Position numbers and translations under genes: made by a program
Shown: one piece after another, positions 11,658-21,981 of the stretch
Position numbering within the stretch: the first letter of the stretch is position 1
Layout: every line of letters starts with the position of its first letter
Notes under the pieces: model-generated
Told to the model about the DNA's origin: nothing
Database searches by the model: none
Seen by the model: the letters and a program-made list of their open reading frames with translations, nothing else
NCBI GenBank assembly: GCA_003640385.1
Contig: RCAB01000012.1
Coordinates: 62,001-126,000, forward strand
DNA from: Setaria digitata
Taxonomy: Eukaryota > Nematoda > Chromadorea > Rhabditida > Setariidae
Length of the DNA stretch: 64,000 nucleotides
Direction: 5' to 3'

Positions 11658-13555
11658 ATGCCATCAACAACATCTGCTTCAAGCAGTAGTATTTTTCAAT
11701 GCATCGAATAAATTTTTATAGGATTTTAAAAGTTTCGTCTTCAGCTGTTCAGTTAAAAGTATTTCAAATGCTTAAAACTACCACATCACTTCTAATTCAA
11801 TTGAGTTGTTACCACAGTGTTCTTATTTTAAAGACTGAATTTAATAAAATTGTTTATTGGCATTTTTTTGTTCATACCAGCTGGTTCCGTACTTTAATAC
11901 CACGGAAAATTTTACCAACAATATATCTTTTTTATTAACTTAAAGCAAAAGTGAAATTAAGAATGTGGATGCCGATTGAAGTGCCAGTGATTCATCTTGC
12001 AGCCAAAATGGAATTAATGAAAAGTTTAGGTAAGCAATAAATACTCTTCCTCCTCTTGCTACGTGTGTTGGAATTGAATGACATCACGAAAGGTTTCTTA
12101 TGTACGGATTTCTTTGGGACAAACTTGTTTTGACTACGTTTAATCAGGCCTCATTAAAGTGAAATCCGTCGATAATTGTTGTGGGAGGTTCTTCACAAAG
12201 TAAAATCCCTTTAATTCAAAGAACTGCACCACTCTAGAATTATTTGATATAAAAGAAAACGGAATGTTAAGGGACAAAAATCCAGTCAACATTATTTTAA
12301 TTTGTTGAAAATATTGAAATTTAACCTATATTTTTTGGACTGGTAATATGTTGGTATATCTTGAACAATGAGGTTTTTTGCTTTTACTTTTGGATGCCTA
12401 AGCTTCTAACGCACAGTAGACAAATAAGGATTATTAATTAAAATATAAAAATTGATACCAGAATTGTTTTTTGTTATTTTTCTACGAATATATTATACTT
12501 CAAATTCATCGGCAAGTGAAATAGATGCTTATTAGTGCCGAATATTTATTACAATTTTAAAATTACTTTCTCTTATTAAAATTAGAAACTAAGTAAGTGG
12601 ATAGCAAAATAATTTCGAAACGTTGATAACTGTAATCACTTGTAATTAATAAAGTAAGGACTCAAAAGCAAAGAAGTCAAAGGTTACCCTAGCTTATTTA
12701 TGTCAGGACTAGTATACTGAGCCTTTCAGCTGACAGCAACAGCCTAGTGCAAATGCTACGACCAAAAATAAATTGATTCCATCCTTCGATTAGAGTTATC
12801 TTTTGCACAACCCCTTCTTACTCTTCTCCTTCCCTTTTTCAGTGATTTAAGGATTGATTAGAGAACACTTTGGTACGGAAAGGTAATGGCTTGTTGAATT
12901 TTTCACTCACCTTTTTTTGGTTTTACCTTTTCTAACCTGTGCTCTATTAATTAGTGAGTCCCATAAAAATAAAAAAAAAAAAATAATTCAAAAAAAATAA
13001 AAATAAAAAAATTGCTAAAAACTTCATTCATACTTGAAATCAATAAAAAAACAAATCACTTACGCTACTTTTATGCCATCACGCTAAGGCTGCCATTTAA
13101 CAATCGTCATAGAGCAGAAGACAGCTTTATAAAAAAACCTAAGTTTTTAATAAACATTTAGCAATAAATCTAGTTCAAAAATAAAGATAAAAAACAACAT
13201 TTTACTTTAAAACATAAATATATGTCAAATTATTTTTTCTATTTTAGCTTCTTCTGATTGTTAGTTAATACTTTTTTTTTTTTTCAATTTTATGTGCATA
13301 TGGAGTAAATAATTTGACATATGATAATGTTACACATTTTTTCTATTTTAGCTTCTTCTGATTATTAGTTAATCTGTACTGTTGTTGCTTAATGCTAGTC
13401 ACTTAGTTAAAATTAATTATATGATCCATATCTTTCTTTTCAATTCAGTGCAAAATTGGTTGAAAAAAGAAAGGCTTCGATTTATGAAAATTGATCATAC
13501 TGAAAGTAATTCAGAATTTGAAGAGAAATATCATTTAGAAACATTTCACCTCTAA
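11658..13555 (+). CDS. Tentative small three-exon gene, product unknown
   Basis: I do not recognise the product. A chain of about 74 codons is possible: ATG at 11658 (MPSTTSASSS, donor GTATTT), an exon from about 11948 to 12029 (KLRMWMPIEVPVIHLAAKM, donor GTAAGC) and an exon from about 13449 to the TAA at 13555 (VQNWLKKERLRFMKID, then an acidic stretch ending ETFHL). Phases agree at both junctions, and the second and third exons have good donor and acceptor sites. The first exon is the weakest link: its acceptor partner is TTAAAG and it is short. The second intron (about 1.4 kb) contains a 235-base dispersed repeat and A- and T-rich low-complexity sequence. It may be the 3' end of a larger gene, a small real gene, or chance. 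Confidence 0.3.
12730..12964. repeat. Dispersed 235-base repeat, copy 1
   Basis: Reading by eye, this block matches 35959-36193 at all but two of 235 positions (T/C and G/A near the right end). It holds pyrimidine-rich stretches and no ORF. A second shared segment of about 30 bases (13284-13314 here, 36269-36299 there) suggests that both belong to one larger element. The element type is unknown: no target-site duplication or terminal inverted repeat is evident at the block edges. Confidence 0.9.
12965..13373. repeat. Low-complexity and short-repeat cluster beside repeat copy 1
   Basis: The stretch starts with an A-rich run (12965-13012). It then holds a 15-base perfect inverted repeat (13220-13234 against 13308-13322, ATATGTCAAATTATT and its complement). 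A direct repeat of about 36 bases, TTTTTTCTATTTTAGCTTCT and following, occurs near 13232-13268 and 13338-13373. A poly-T tract (about 13272-13283) and the short segment shared with repeat copy 2 (13284-13314) lie between them. The arrangement suggests a later insertion or local duplication inside the dispersed repeat. Confidence 0.6.
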
Positions 13556-15455
13556 TCAGTTTCGATTGCAAATGTATACTTTTTCTTGGCTTTTCAAAAA
13601 AAAGAAAAAAGAAAAAGAAATGGCATTGAAAGTTTTGAAGGTCATTCAATCATTTTTTGCGTTAAATGAAGTCTTTCTGAAGCCCCATTCCACTAAAAAT
13701 TGCATACCACTTTAGTCGGCCTTTAGTTATCGAGTCATTTATTTCAAAAATATTGTCATTTTTTACATAAAATTCGAGGTTTAAAGCTCAAGTTTATATG
13801 GCCCAAGAATCAAGATATGATCTGCTTGCTTATCACTATTGCATGGATTATTTCTCTTTATCATACTGATGTTTGTACAGTCTCTGAGCTGACGAAATTC
13901 AAAAAAGAGTCTGTTTTATCTCTTTTCCTACTTTTGTAATTTTTTCTCCCGACTTATTACTCGCAATAAGTACTATTAATGAACCGAACACTGTTAACCT
14001 TCAAGCACTTGAAATGTTCTCATTTAAATTTCCGAGATTGACAATTCTTCTGTTGGAACTTTTTGAATGGTGCAAGATATGATATGGTTCTGCGTTAAGT
14101 ATTAAACGATAGGTAGTACGATGGATCAGTTCTGTCTCTATTTTCCTTACTTTAATTGTGCTGTCTTTAGAGATTGGGTGCACTTTATGCATTTGAAGAC
14201 TAGGTTTTTTTTCATTTAGAATAAGTGTAATAGAAAAGCGAGTCTAATTTTTCGAAATCATTATTACTGTAACTGTTCTTAACAATATCATTCATTGAGA
14301 TAATTTTCGATTTTCGAAATTCTCAAATCTATAAATTAATTAGTAATATGTTTTATTCATCGAGTGTTTTAATTGAAATCGGAAAAAATTTTATAAATTG
14401 CTTTTTTCTAAGCCACTAATCTTGCTTCCTGTCTCAGTTTCGATTTCATACCAACTGCAGATGAATCGGAATCTATTTTACCTCAGTTAATTAATTAATT
14501 CTTTTACATAAGAATAGCTTAGATGTAGATTCAAACAAATGAAAAAGGATGCAGAAGAACAGTAACAATCTTTTAGAGGATCAGGCTCGAATTTAGTACT
14601 CTGGTTTTTTCGTACTCCTTGAAGAAAAAATTCTTAGCACTTCCGCTGAATTTCCAAGATCTATCATAAATAGACAGTTGATTTAGTGCTTCATTCTGAA
14701 AAGTGTTCCAGTAGGTCTCACTTAGTTAATAAAGGTAATTAATTACCTTCATTAACTAAATGTTTCCATTAATTGAGGAAAAAGTACTATGAATTTTGTA
14801 TTATCAATTCTAAAAGTAGAACAGATGTCGTTTGTTGCTGCTACGCTTTAGTAATTTTGTCAATGACTTGCTGAAATTTCATTTTTTTAGATGAATTTCT
14901 CGCATCGCATTAGTTAGTGACAGTGCTACGTACGACTGTTTACTGTACTTGATAGCATTATCAAAGATCTCGTTAGAAAATGTCACGTGGGCTTATATCT
15001 ATCACTTTCGGAATATTATTAACTGTTTTTTGGTTCGTATCGTTTCGTCGCTCAATAGGAAGTGTCAGTATTTTGCAATTCTCCAGACTTCGAAGTTTGT
15101 GTATTTCAATTTGTCCTTAATTATTTTTACTTGAAAATTTCTTAATTTGACGAAGACAAATCCTTTGCGGACATGATAGAATGAAACTGTAGTAATCAAA
15201 TTACTTTCTGTTGAATTAATAAAATGACATTCTCACGTACCGTTCCTTTTTAGTTTTACTGAATTTTTATCATTTCCGTAATTTAAGAAATAAAGTATTT
15301 TTATTTTGTCAACTGTTTGAGCATTTTAATTCTATTTTCTGCAAAAAAGTGTTTGATATGTTCTTTCCTTATATTGAGTCCTTCGTTCCGACTTCAATTA
15401 TTTTTTCCACTGTTGCATATTTCTTGAGAACAACTGCAACTTTAATTACACACCT
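13556..15455. other. Intergenic, AT-rich, with one palindrome
   Basis: No supported gene. Short ORFs on both strands lack splice context. The only clear structure is the 38-base palindrome listed separately at 14722-14759. Confidence 0.5.
14722..14759. repeat. 38-base near-perfect palindrome
   Basis: The two 19-base arms, TTAGTTAATAAAGGTAATT and its complement, abut with no spacer and differ at one position. This could extrude as a hairpin. It could mark a small inverted-repeat element, or be chance in AT-rich DNA. Confidence 0.75.
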
Positions 15456-15465
15456 TTGTGCTTAG

Positions 15466-17843
15466 TCATTTTTGTTCTTCTTTTGTTGTGTATTTTGTTT
15501 AAATCATTCGCACTTGCTGTATTTTCAGTTCAATTAAACAATCTTTCCAATACAGCGGCAAAGAAAAATATTGAAGAACTATTTATAAACTCAGCTGAAA
15601 TTATCAAGCGGAAGGTTTGTTTAAGCATTGATTATTTCTCTGTGATAATCTATGATAAAGAAATCAGTTTCTTTATTACTGCTAATTTTAGCCACCTTTG
15701 TTATCAGCCTACGTTTTGGAAGATGAAATATGCAAACGATTACTAATGGACTACAAATTTTTGAAAATGCCCGAAATGAGCAAAGTTGGCCGCTTTTTTT
15801 TCTGCTTCTAAGTAAATTATCTATCAATCATTGTAATTAGTCATATGGCTTTTTGTTAATTTATTCTTCAAAATTTTCGTTCCTTTTTTCCCATCCAATT
15901 CAGTTTTAAAAATCAATCGCTTTTTTTGAAGTACATAGTAGCGGTGAAAGGAAATAGCGACGAACAATTGGACACTTCTTGTAATGCCCTCAGGCAAAGA
16001 GCATTCTATCCCACGAAGCCATTCTCGAGGGTCGAGAAGAACTTCCCAATTGCTTTCATCAGGATTGTTCACAAGGCAAGATATAACTGAAAAATTTGGT
16101 AATCTCTAAGCCACTGCACAGATACCGGGGCATATTCATTTAAATGCATCAGAAATACACTAAGAGAACTTTCAAGACATACTAATCCATACAATTCTTT
16201 CTTCCGCGATCTTAATCTTCTTATTAGAGGATTTCCATCTGCAAGAACTTCTGCTCAATTTGATGTATGCGCCACAAAATTTCTTCTGTTATGCGCTGGA
16301 TGCCAAATCGACGTCACTGTTTCACGCTCAAATGAAAAACTTATCGCAGTGTTTCCCGAACGTCTTGCTAACCCAACAAGAATATGAAGTTGACAGCGCG
16401 GGCCATAACACGTCACGCAGTTTTTTGGAATGTTTGCGTTTAATACGAAAATTGCCGGGTTGGAAATATGCAATTCTGCTGCAGGTTCGTCGTCAACTGA
16501 TTTTATTTTTTGCATCTAAAGTCTCTATTTCACTAAATGCTTCTAAATATGTTTTTGTATTTATTTCGGTCTTTTTTCTCCTCATCAAAAAAGTGCAGTG
16601 AATGGCATTTGAAAATTTCAGAACAATGACATTCCCTTAAAAAGCAATCTAGAAATGGTACAAATTTTGAATGCTTTAAATGGAAGCAACGATATCAATG
16701 TTGGGCGTCCGAATTCAGATCGTGTGCCGAGCGGCGCACCCTGGACATTTCGACAACTTGCACTCTTTAATGGTCAAAACCTTTTATGGTTTCAGTTTTT
16801 AACTTGTAAAATAGGAAGTTTTGATGAAAAATATAAGGGTGTATTTACAAAAGAAGGAAAATACTGATTTGGTTGATTAATTTTTAGACGATAATCAGAA
16901 CGATGATCGCAAATTGCGGATAGCAAAAGGAAGTACATCGATATCGCTGAGCTATTCCTTTGTGGAATTTGTTGTCGATAAGTTGAATTTAACTGTTCTA
17001 CTTGATAAGTTCGATCGTCTAAGTTACGGGGTGGATGAAATGTTATTCCCATCATTGTATTCCGAAGATTCTTTAGGTTCAATATGAATTTAATATAATA
17101 TAATATAGTGGAAAAAATATTATGAGACTTTCTTACAATATGTTTCAAAAAAATCAGGTTTAATCAAGAAATTTTAGTGCTTTTTTTCGTTTCCATCAAG
17201 TTAGCTTTTTCATTTTTTACTAATTTCGTATTTCAGATGCACCCGGTGGATTTACTCGACAGTGTATTGATGTTTACAATAATATGATTACCAGGTAAGG
17301 CATGTATCTTAATTCTGTTCTCAGTTCTCAGTTTTCTAATGTAATTCCTGATTTGGTTGTCTTATATGAAATGTGAGATTGGCTATAATTAGTTAGCGAG
17401 ATAAATTTCTCAGATGCTTGAAGCATGATGCTAAGAAGCTTGCAATCAGATGCTCTACGATTGAATGAAGAAGACAGCTAGTTAGTAGTAGGTTGGCATT
17501 TGAGAAACGAAGTTTGTCAACTGTTCTTAGATATGTGGTATGGAAGAAATCCTCGAAGCGCTGTCGAAGTGGTTACTATCGCCACAGCATCTGTATATTT
17601 GGTATTGCTGATTTGCCCACCATGCTGACTTCTGGGGCCTTATTTGCTAATAAAATGCTTCCGGAATTTGATTACACAGCAATCGGATGTTGGTCTCATG
17701 CACTTCACAATCGAACTTACTCTGCTTCTAAAATTACACCTGCAAGACTCAGTTATTATGCTAATCGTCTACCAGTCCGATTTTATAACGAACGAGCGAA
17801 ATGGCGATTCAATTTATCGGCTTTTGATTGCTCCTGTTGTTGA
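15466..17843 (+). CDS. Core-2/I-branching family glycosyltransferase (GT14), upstream tandem copy
   Basis: A Golgi-type glycosyltransferase of family GT14 (Branch domain), expected to transfer GlcNAc or a related sugar onto O-glycans or glycolipids. Exons 15692-15784, 15932-16075, 16230-16484, 16622-16772, 16888-17076, 17237-17294 and 17531-17843 are phase-consistent. An upstream exon ending at 15614 carries a hydrophobic segment, IFVLLLLCILF, probably the signal anchor; the initiating exon is not resolved. Family marks: FPIAFIRIVHKDFHLQELL, PQNFFCYALDAKS (the N/CihvD-type strand), DSAGHNTSRSFLECL, WKYAILLQNNDIPLKSNLEM, RIAKGSTSISLSYSFVEF, DEMLFPSLYSED, DAPGGFTRQC, and a Cys-containing tail, FDCSCC. 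The intron after 16075 starts with GC, not GT. Exons of 255, 151 and 58 bases match those of the downstream copy exactly. The acceptor sugar cannot be told from sequence. Confidence 0.9.
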
Positions 17844-20800
17844 TTAATTTCAAATTTTCATGAGCTATAGTTCGGGAAAATGTAAATAACTACGAAATTG
17901 ATAGGTTCCAATTGTATGATAAAATTTAATGGAATTACAAAGATTTGTTCGACTTTAATATTTCATTCATTAATGTGAACAGGTGTATAGGTATTGATAA
18001 TTCAACTAGTCAACATATTCCAGTTCATGTTGACTGTTTATTTATTTTTACAAATGCAATCATGTTATTTATCTTATAAAATTTTACCACAGAAATGGTT
18101 ATGCAATTAAAATGTGTGCAAAGAAATGTGTGCCGCAAATTTGCATGTTTATCAATCTACTAATAAGCTTTTTTTATAATCAATCTGATAAAGCACCATT
18201 CTGAAGGAAGAAAAAAGGGTGCAAAAAAAACAAAAGAATTTTCTTTTAGAAAGAGTTTGAAAAGAAGATAATGGAGTAAAATATTGCTTAATTAATATTG
18301 TAATTCAGCTTCGCTTTTGTGCATAAATTTTTTTGCTTCTGGAAAAGGGAAGGAGGGAAGCGACAAACAAAAGGAACATTATCATCAGCGTACTGAAGAG
18401 AATCATTATCATTATCAACATGCATAAAGAGCATCGTTATCAGTATACAGAAGCAGCATCAATTATCACCATGTAGAGGACGAATCAATCCGATCATGAC
18501 CTTCTGCTGTTGTGGATCATGACCTTCTGCTGTTGACGTAATGATATAAGCATTAGATGATAAAATCTTTACCATTTAATATTATCATTTCTAGCTTGAA
18601 AATACGAGGATATTTAAAATGACAGTATGTCTATCTTAAGCAATTAATCAATAATAGCTAAATAATTGTTTAGCTAATCTAGATTAGCCAGTGCAACTAA
18701 CGAATGTGCAGTATATTGATAAAAATATAGTGGATATAGTCAGGAAATTATTTATTAAATTAAACTAATGCATGTGTGCATATTTTATTTCATCTATTAA
18801 TTCAATATTATCTGTTGATGTTTTCTACGTCATAATACTTTTTCGATTCGACTTGCTCCCAGAACTCTTTTTTCGAGAATTTGGTTGATTTTTTTGAAAC
18901 TGCACATTCCACAATTTTCTCTAAATTTCGCTTAATTTTAAATTATCTCGCAACTTCATTTTTTTATCCTGTCGATTGTATTGCGGCTAATTCAATAGAA
19001 CATTTCTGAAAAAGAAATGCATTGAGAAAGCTATAATGGCAAATCTCTTAATACTCTGCGAGAATATTTTATGCTGAATTCCGCTGGGTTAAAAAAATCA
19101 ACTGATAAGTTAATTTGCATATATGGATGAAGTTCCAATTATATTCCTGATGTATATTAATGTGTGGTGGATGGGAAAGTTTTCATTTTAGATTTCGAAG
19201 TGAATGAAACATTGGATTTAAATCGAATATTCCTGAGAGATTTGACATTTCTAAACTTTCGTGGTTGCATAACATCGAATGATATCTTATTGACTAATTA
19301 AATAATTATGAGTTTCGGGCAAGAAGAGATTTCAATTTTGGCTTAATATATTCGGAAAGAGAAAGTTTTGGTAGTAATGAAATCATCCAATGAATGGTAC
19401 GTAATGCATAAAAAGGAAAAGAAATTTCTAAATATCATTGCGATATTTGTGTGGCTCTTTCTAAAGGTCTTTTCATGTTAGACCAACGCTTTTTTGTCCC
19501 CTCCTTGCCACCATGAAATTGATGTAAGCAACGATGACATTTTGATATATCACTTTCATCACATTGACTATTCATTCATTGCTTTTATCATTTAAATTTA
19601 CACATTTCACTTTCCCATATCTATTTTGGATAATTCATTTATTTACCAAATTTTTCAGTTCAAGGATAAAGTTTCATAAAGTTTATTTCTCTAAATGAAA
19701 ATGCTATCATTGCGTTTCCACAGTCATTTTCTACAATTTATTAAAAAGGAATTGATATTTCCCAGCAAATGAATCTAAATATGATTGAAGCATTAAGCAA
19801 ATGCATTTATTAATATCTAATTCATTTCAATTAATATGTTATTTTTTTTAATAGTGTTAGGGCATAAATTAGCTATTATTTTCTTTTTACACACTGTGAA
19901 GTCATTTTGCATAGAACAGAACGACATGCGAAAATTTTTAAAGTAACTTTTTCCTCAATCAGTGCTTATGATTATAAAGATCTTTTTTAATTCAATATTC
20001 TGACAAATACATTATTTCTTGCTTATTTGCAAGGATTTGTAGCGCGCAATTTGTCCTGCAATTGGCTTGTAAAGAATGAGCAGAAGATGATGTTTGGGCA
20101 AGCAGAAAATGGATATACCAAGTGCAAAATGCAAAAATTTTTTTTCTTTTATAAACCACAAATATTAGAGAGCCATTAATTCAGCTTATTTCCTCTTTGA
20201 GAATTCAAAACTAATGAAGGAAAACAAAGTGCACAAAAATTCTGGAAAAGAATTGCGCTGTTGCTGAAGTGTTGCTTTAAGGAAGAAGTACTATAGAAAT
20301 ATCTACAAAGTTCTTTTCAAAAACATTTAACTTTTTTTATTTGACATCTTATCGTGACGATGACAAATATGAATGTGCTTACTCTCCAAATCTTCCGTCG
20401 AAAAGTTAACATATTCCAATTTTCAGGATAGGGCATATTTTTACTTTCATTTTCCAAAAAATTTTTTTAGCTGAAAATGAACGAAAAATGTACAAATAAT
20501 TCTTGAATATCTCTCCCATTAAACTAGTTTCTTTTTGAAGGCTATTTCTTTCCAAATCTAACTTGTTCGGAGCTTTGTTTCCTTAACTCTATTGGAGAAA
20601 ATTATTAAATGCAAATTTGAGAAGAAATAACGGCCAGAAACATAAACTTATGATATAATCAATTTCATTAGTCTGAGGAATCCGGTTGACTCCTATTGAG
20701 GCATTCTTTTATCATTTAGTTTCCGGTGTCCGTGATTCAAGTCTGTTGCGTACGAATGGTATTAAGAATTAAATCTGCTAAGAAGGAACACAGATTCAGT

Positions 20801-21981
20801 AGTTCTGGATGAATAAACTGATTTACTGGTTCTATTCGTGAAAATTCTGAAAACTCTAGATTACTTAAATTACCTCTCTTGTTCGGCTACTTTTCTTTCA
20901 TATGATTCGTTACATCTTCTGATCGATGTGACTAGTAAGAGGCAAGTGAGTGCTGAAATGATGGAACTAAAGATGTATTTCTTAATCATTTTCTAATTTA
21001 TTATGGTAAAATGGTAAAAAAGAACATTAATATCACTTAGAATTCGAGAGCTATCATATAAGCTATCAGTTCATCAGAATCGTAGCAGCTTCTTTAGCCA
21101 TCCGCATCACTTCGCTCTTGTTTCTTCATTTGATTATAAATTTTCAAGAATTGCTTTCCTATCTACCGCATTACCATGCATTCATTCACTGCTTTCTTCA
21201 AATTGTTCCTAATCATTCTTTCATCCCATATAAAAAGTGTGAGAAGTATTATCAAAAAAGTATTATGAAAAGAGTTTTGGATTATTTGCACAGTAAATTT
21301 TAAATTTTGTTACAAAACAGTGTTTCGGGAACAATAGCAATTTGAATGACAAAGTGGAAATGTTGATTTTCGCAAACTACTCACATATTTTATATTTTCA
21401 ACTTTATTGTCTTTAGATTTTAAAGTTTCTAAAACATTCATATTTTGAATTCAGCAAATAAATCTGAGTAATAATGAGAGGAAAAGTGGAAAAGCAAGAT
21501 TTTATCTTGTAAAAATAAGTATTTTTCTGCTATTCGCAGCAAAGCATCATCATTTTTTCACTTCTTCAAAGCATAATTAAATATTTGCTCTTTTTTTTTC
21601 TCTCAGAATGTGTGCTTCTTCAGATCCCATCAATTTTCCATTACTGCTTAACTCGAAAGCAGTCTAGGTTAGTATAATATTTCATCAGTTTTAATTTTTC
21701 ACCGTTTATCAAATGATGTTTTCAGGAGTTAAATGGCTAAAGTATCGTCCATGCAACTGATTGCTGTATTCCTATGTACTACGAAGTGCCTCGCATGCAA
21801 CTTGCATCCAACTCACATTGATATGTTTTATGCAAACACCGTTTTTCCTTTTATTTTATTCTTTAACAATTTAAATGACACTAATGCCACACCTTCATTT
21901 TAGTTAAAAATATTTCTGTGTTCTTTTCCCAATTAATTTGATTCATTATTAGTGCATCAAATTTCTCTCCATTCTTTTCAG
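17844..21981. other. Spacer of about 4 kb between the two GT14 genes
   Basis: AT-rich, with no supported gene. A short ORF at 21733 (MAKVSSMQLIAVFLCTTKCL) could be the signal-bearing first exon of the next GT14 gene, but its splice phase to the exon at 21982 is not convincing. A small tandem duplication lies at 18492-18535. Confidence 0.45.
18492..18535. repeat. 23-base tandem duplication (two units)
   Basis: GATCATGACCTTCTGCTGTT and three more bases occurs at 18492-18514, and its first 21 bases recur immediately at 18515-18535. Short local duplication; no function suggested. Confidence 0.85.

Noticed and set aside
16792..17148. A 118-codon minus-strand ORF
   Set aside because: Overlaps confirmed GT14 exons on the other strand and has no protein character.
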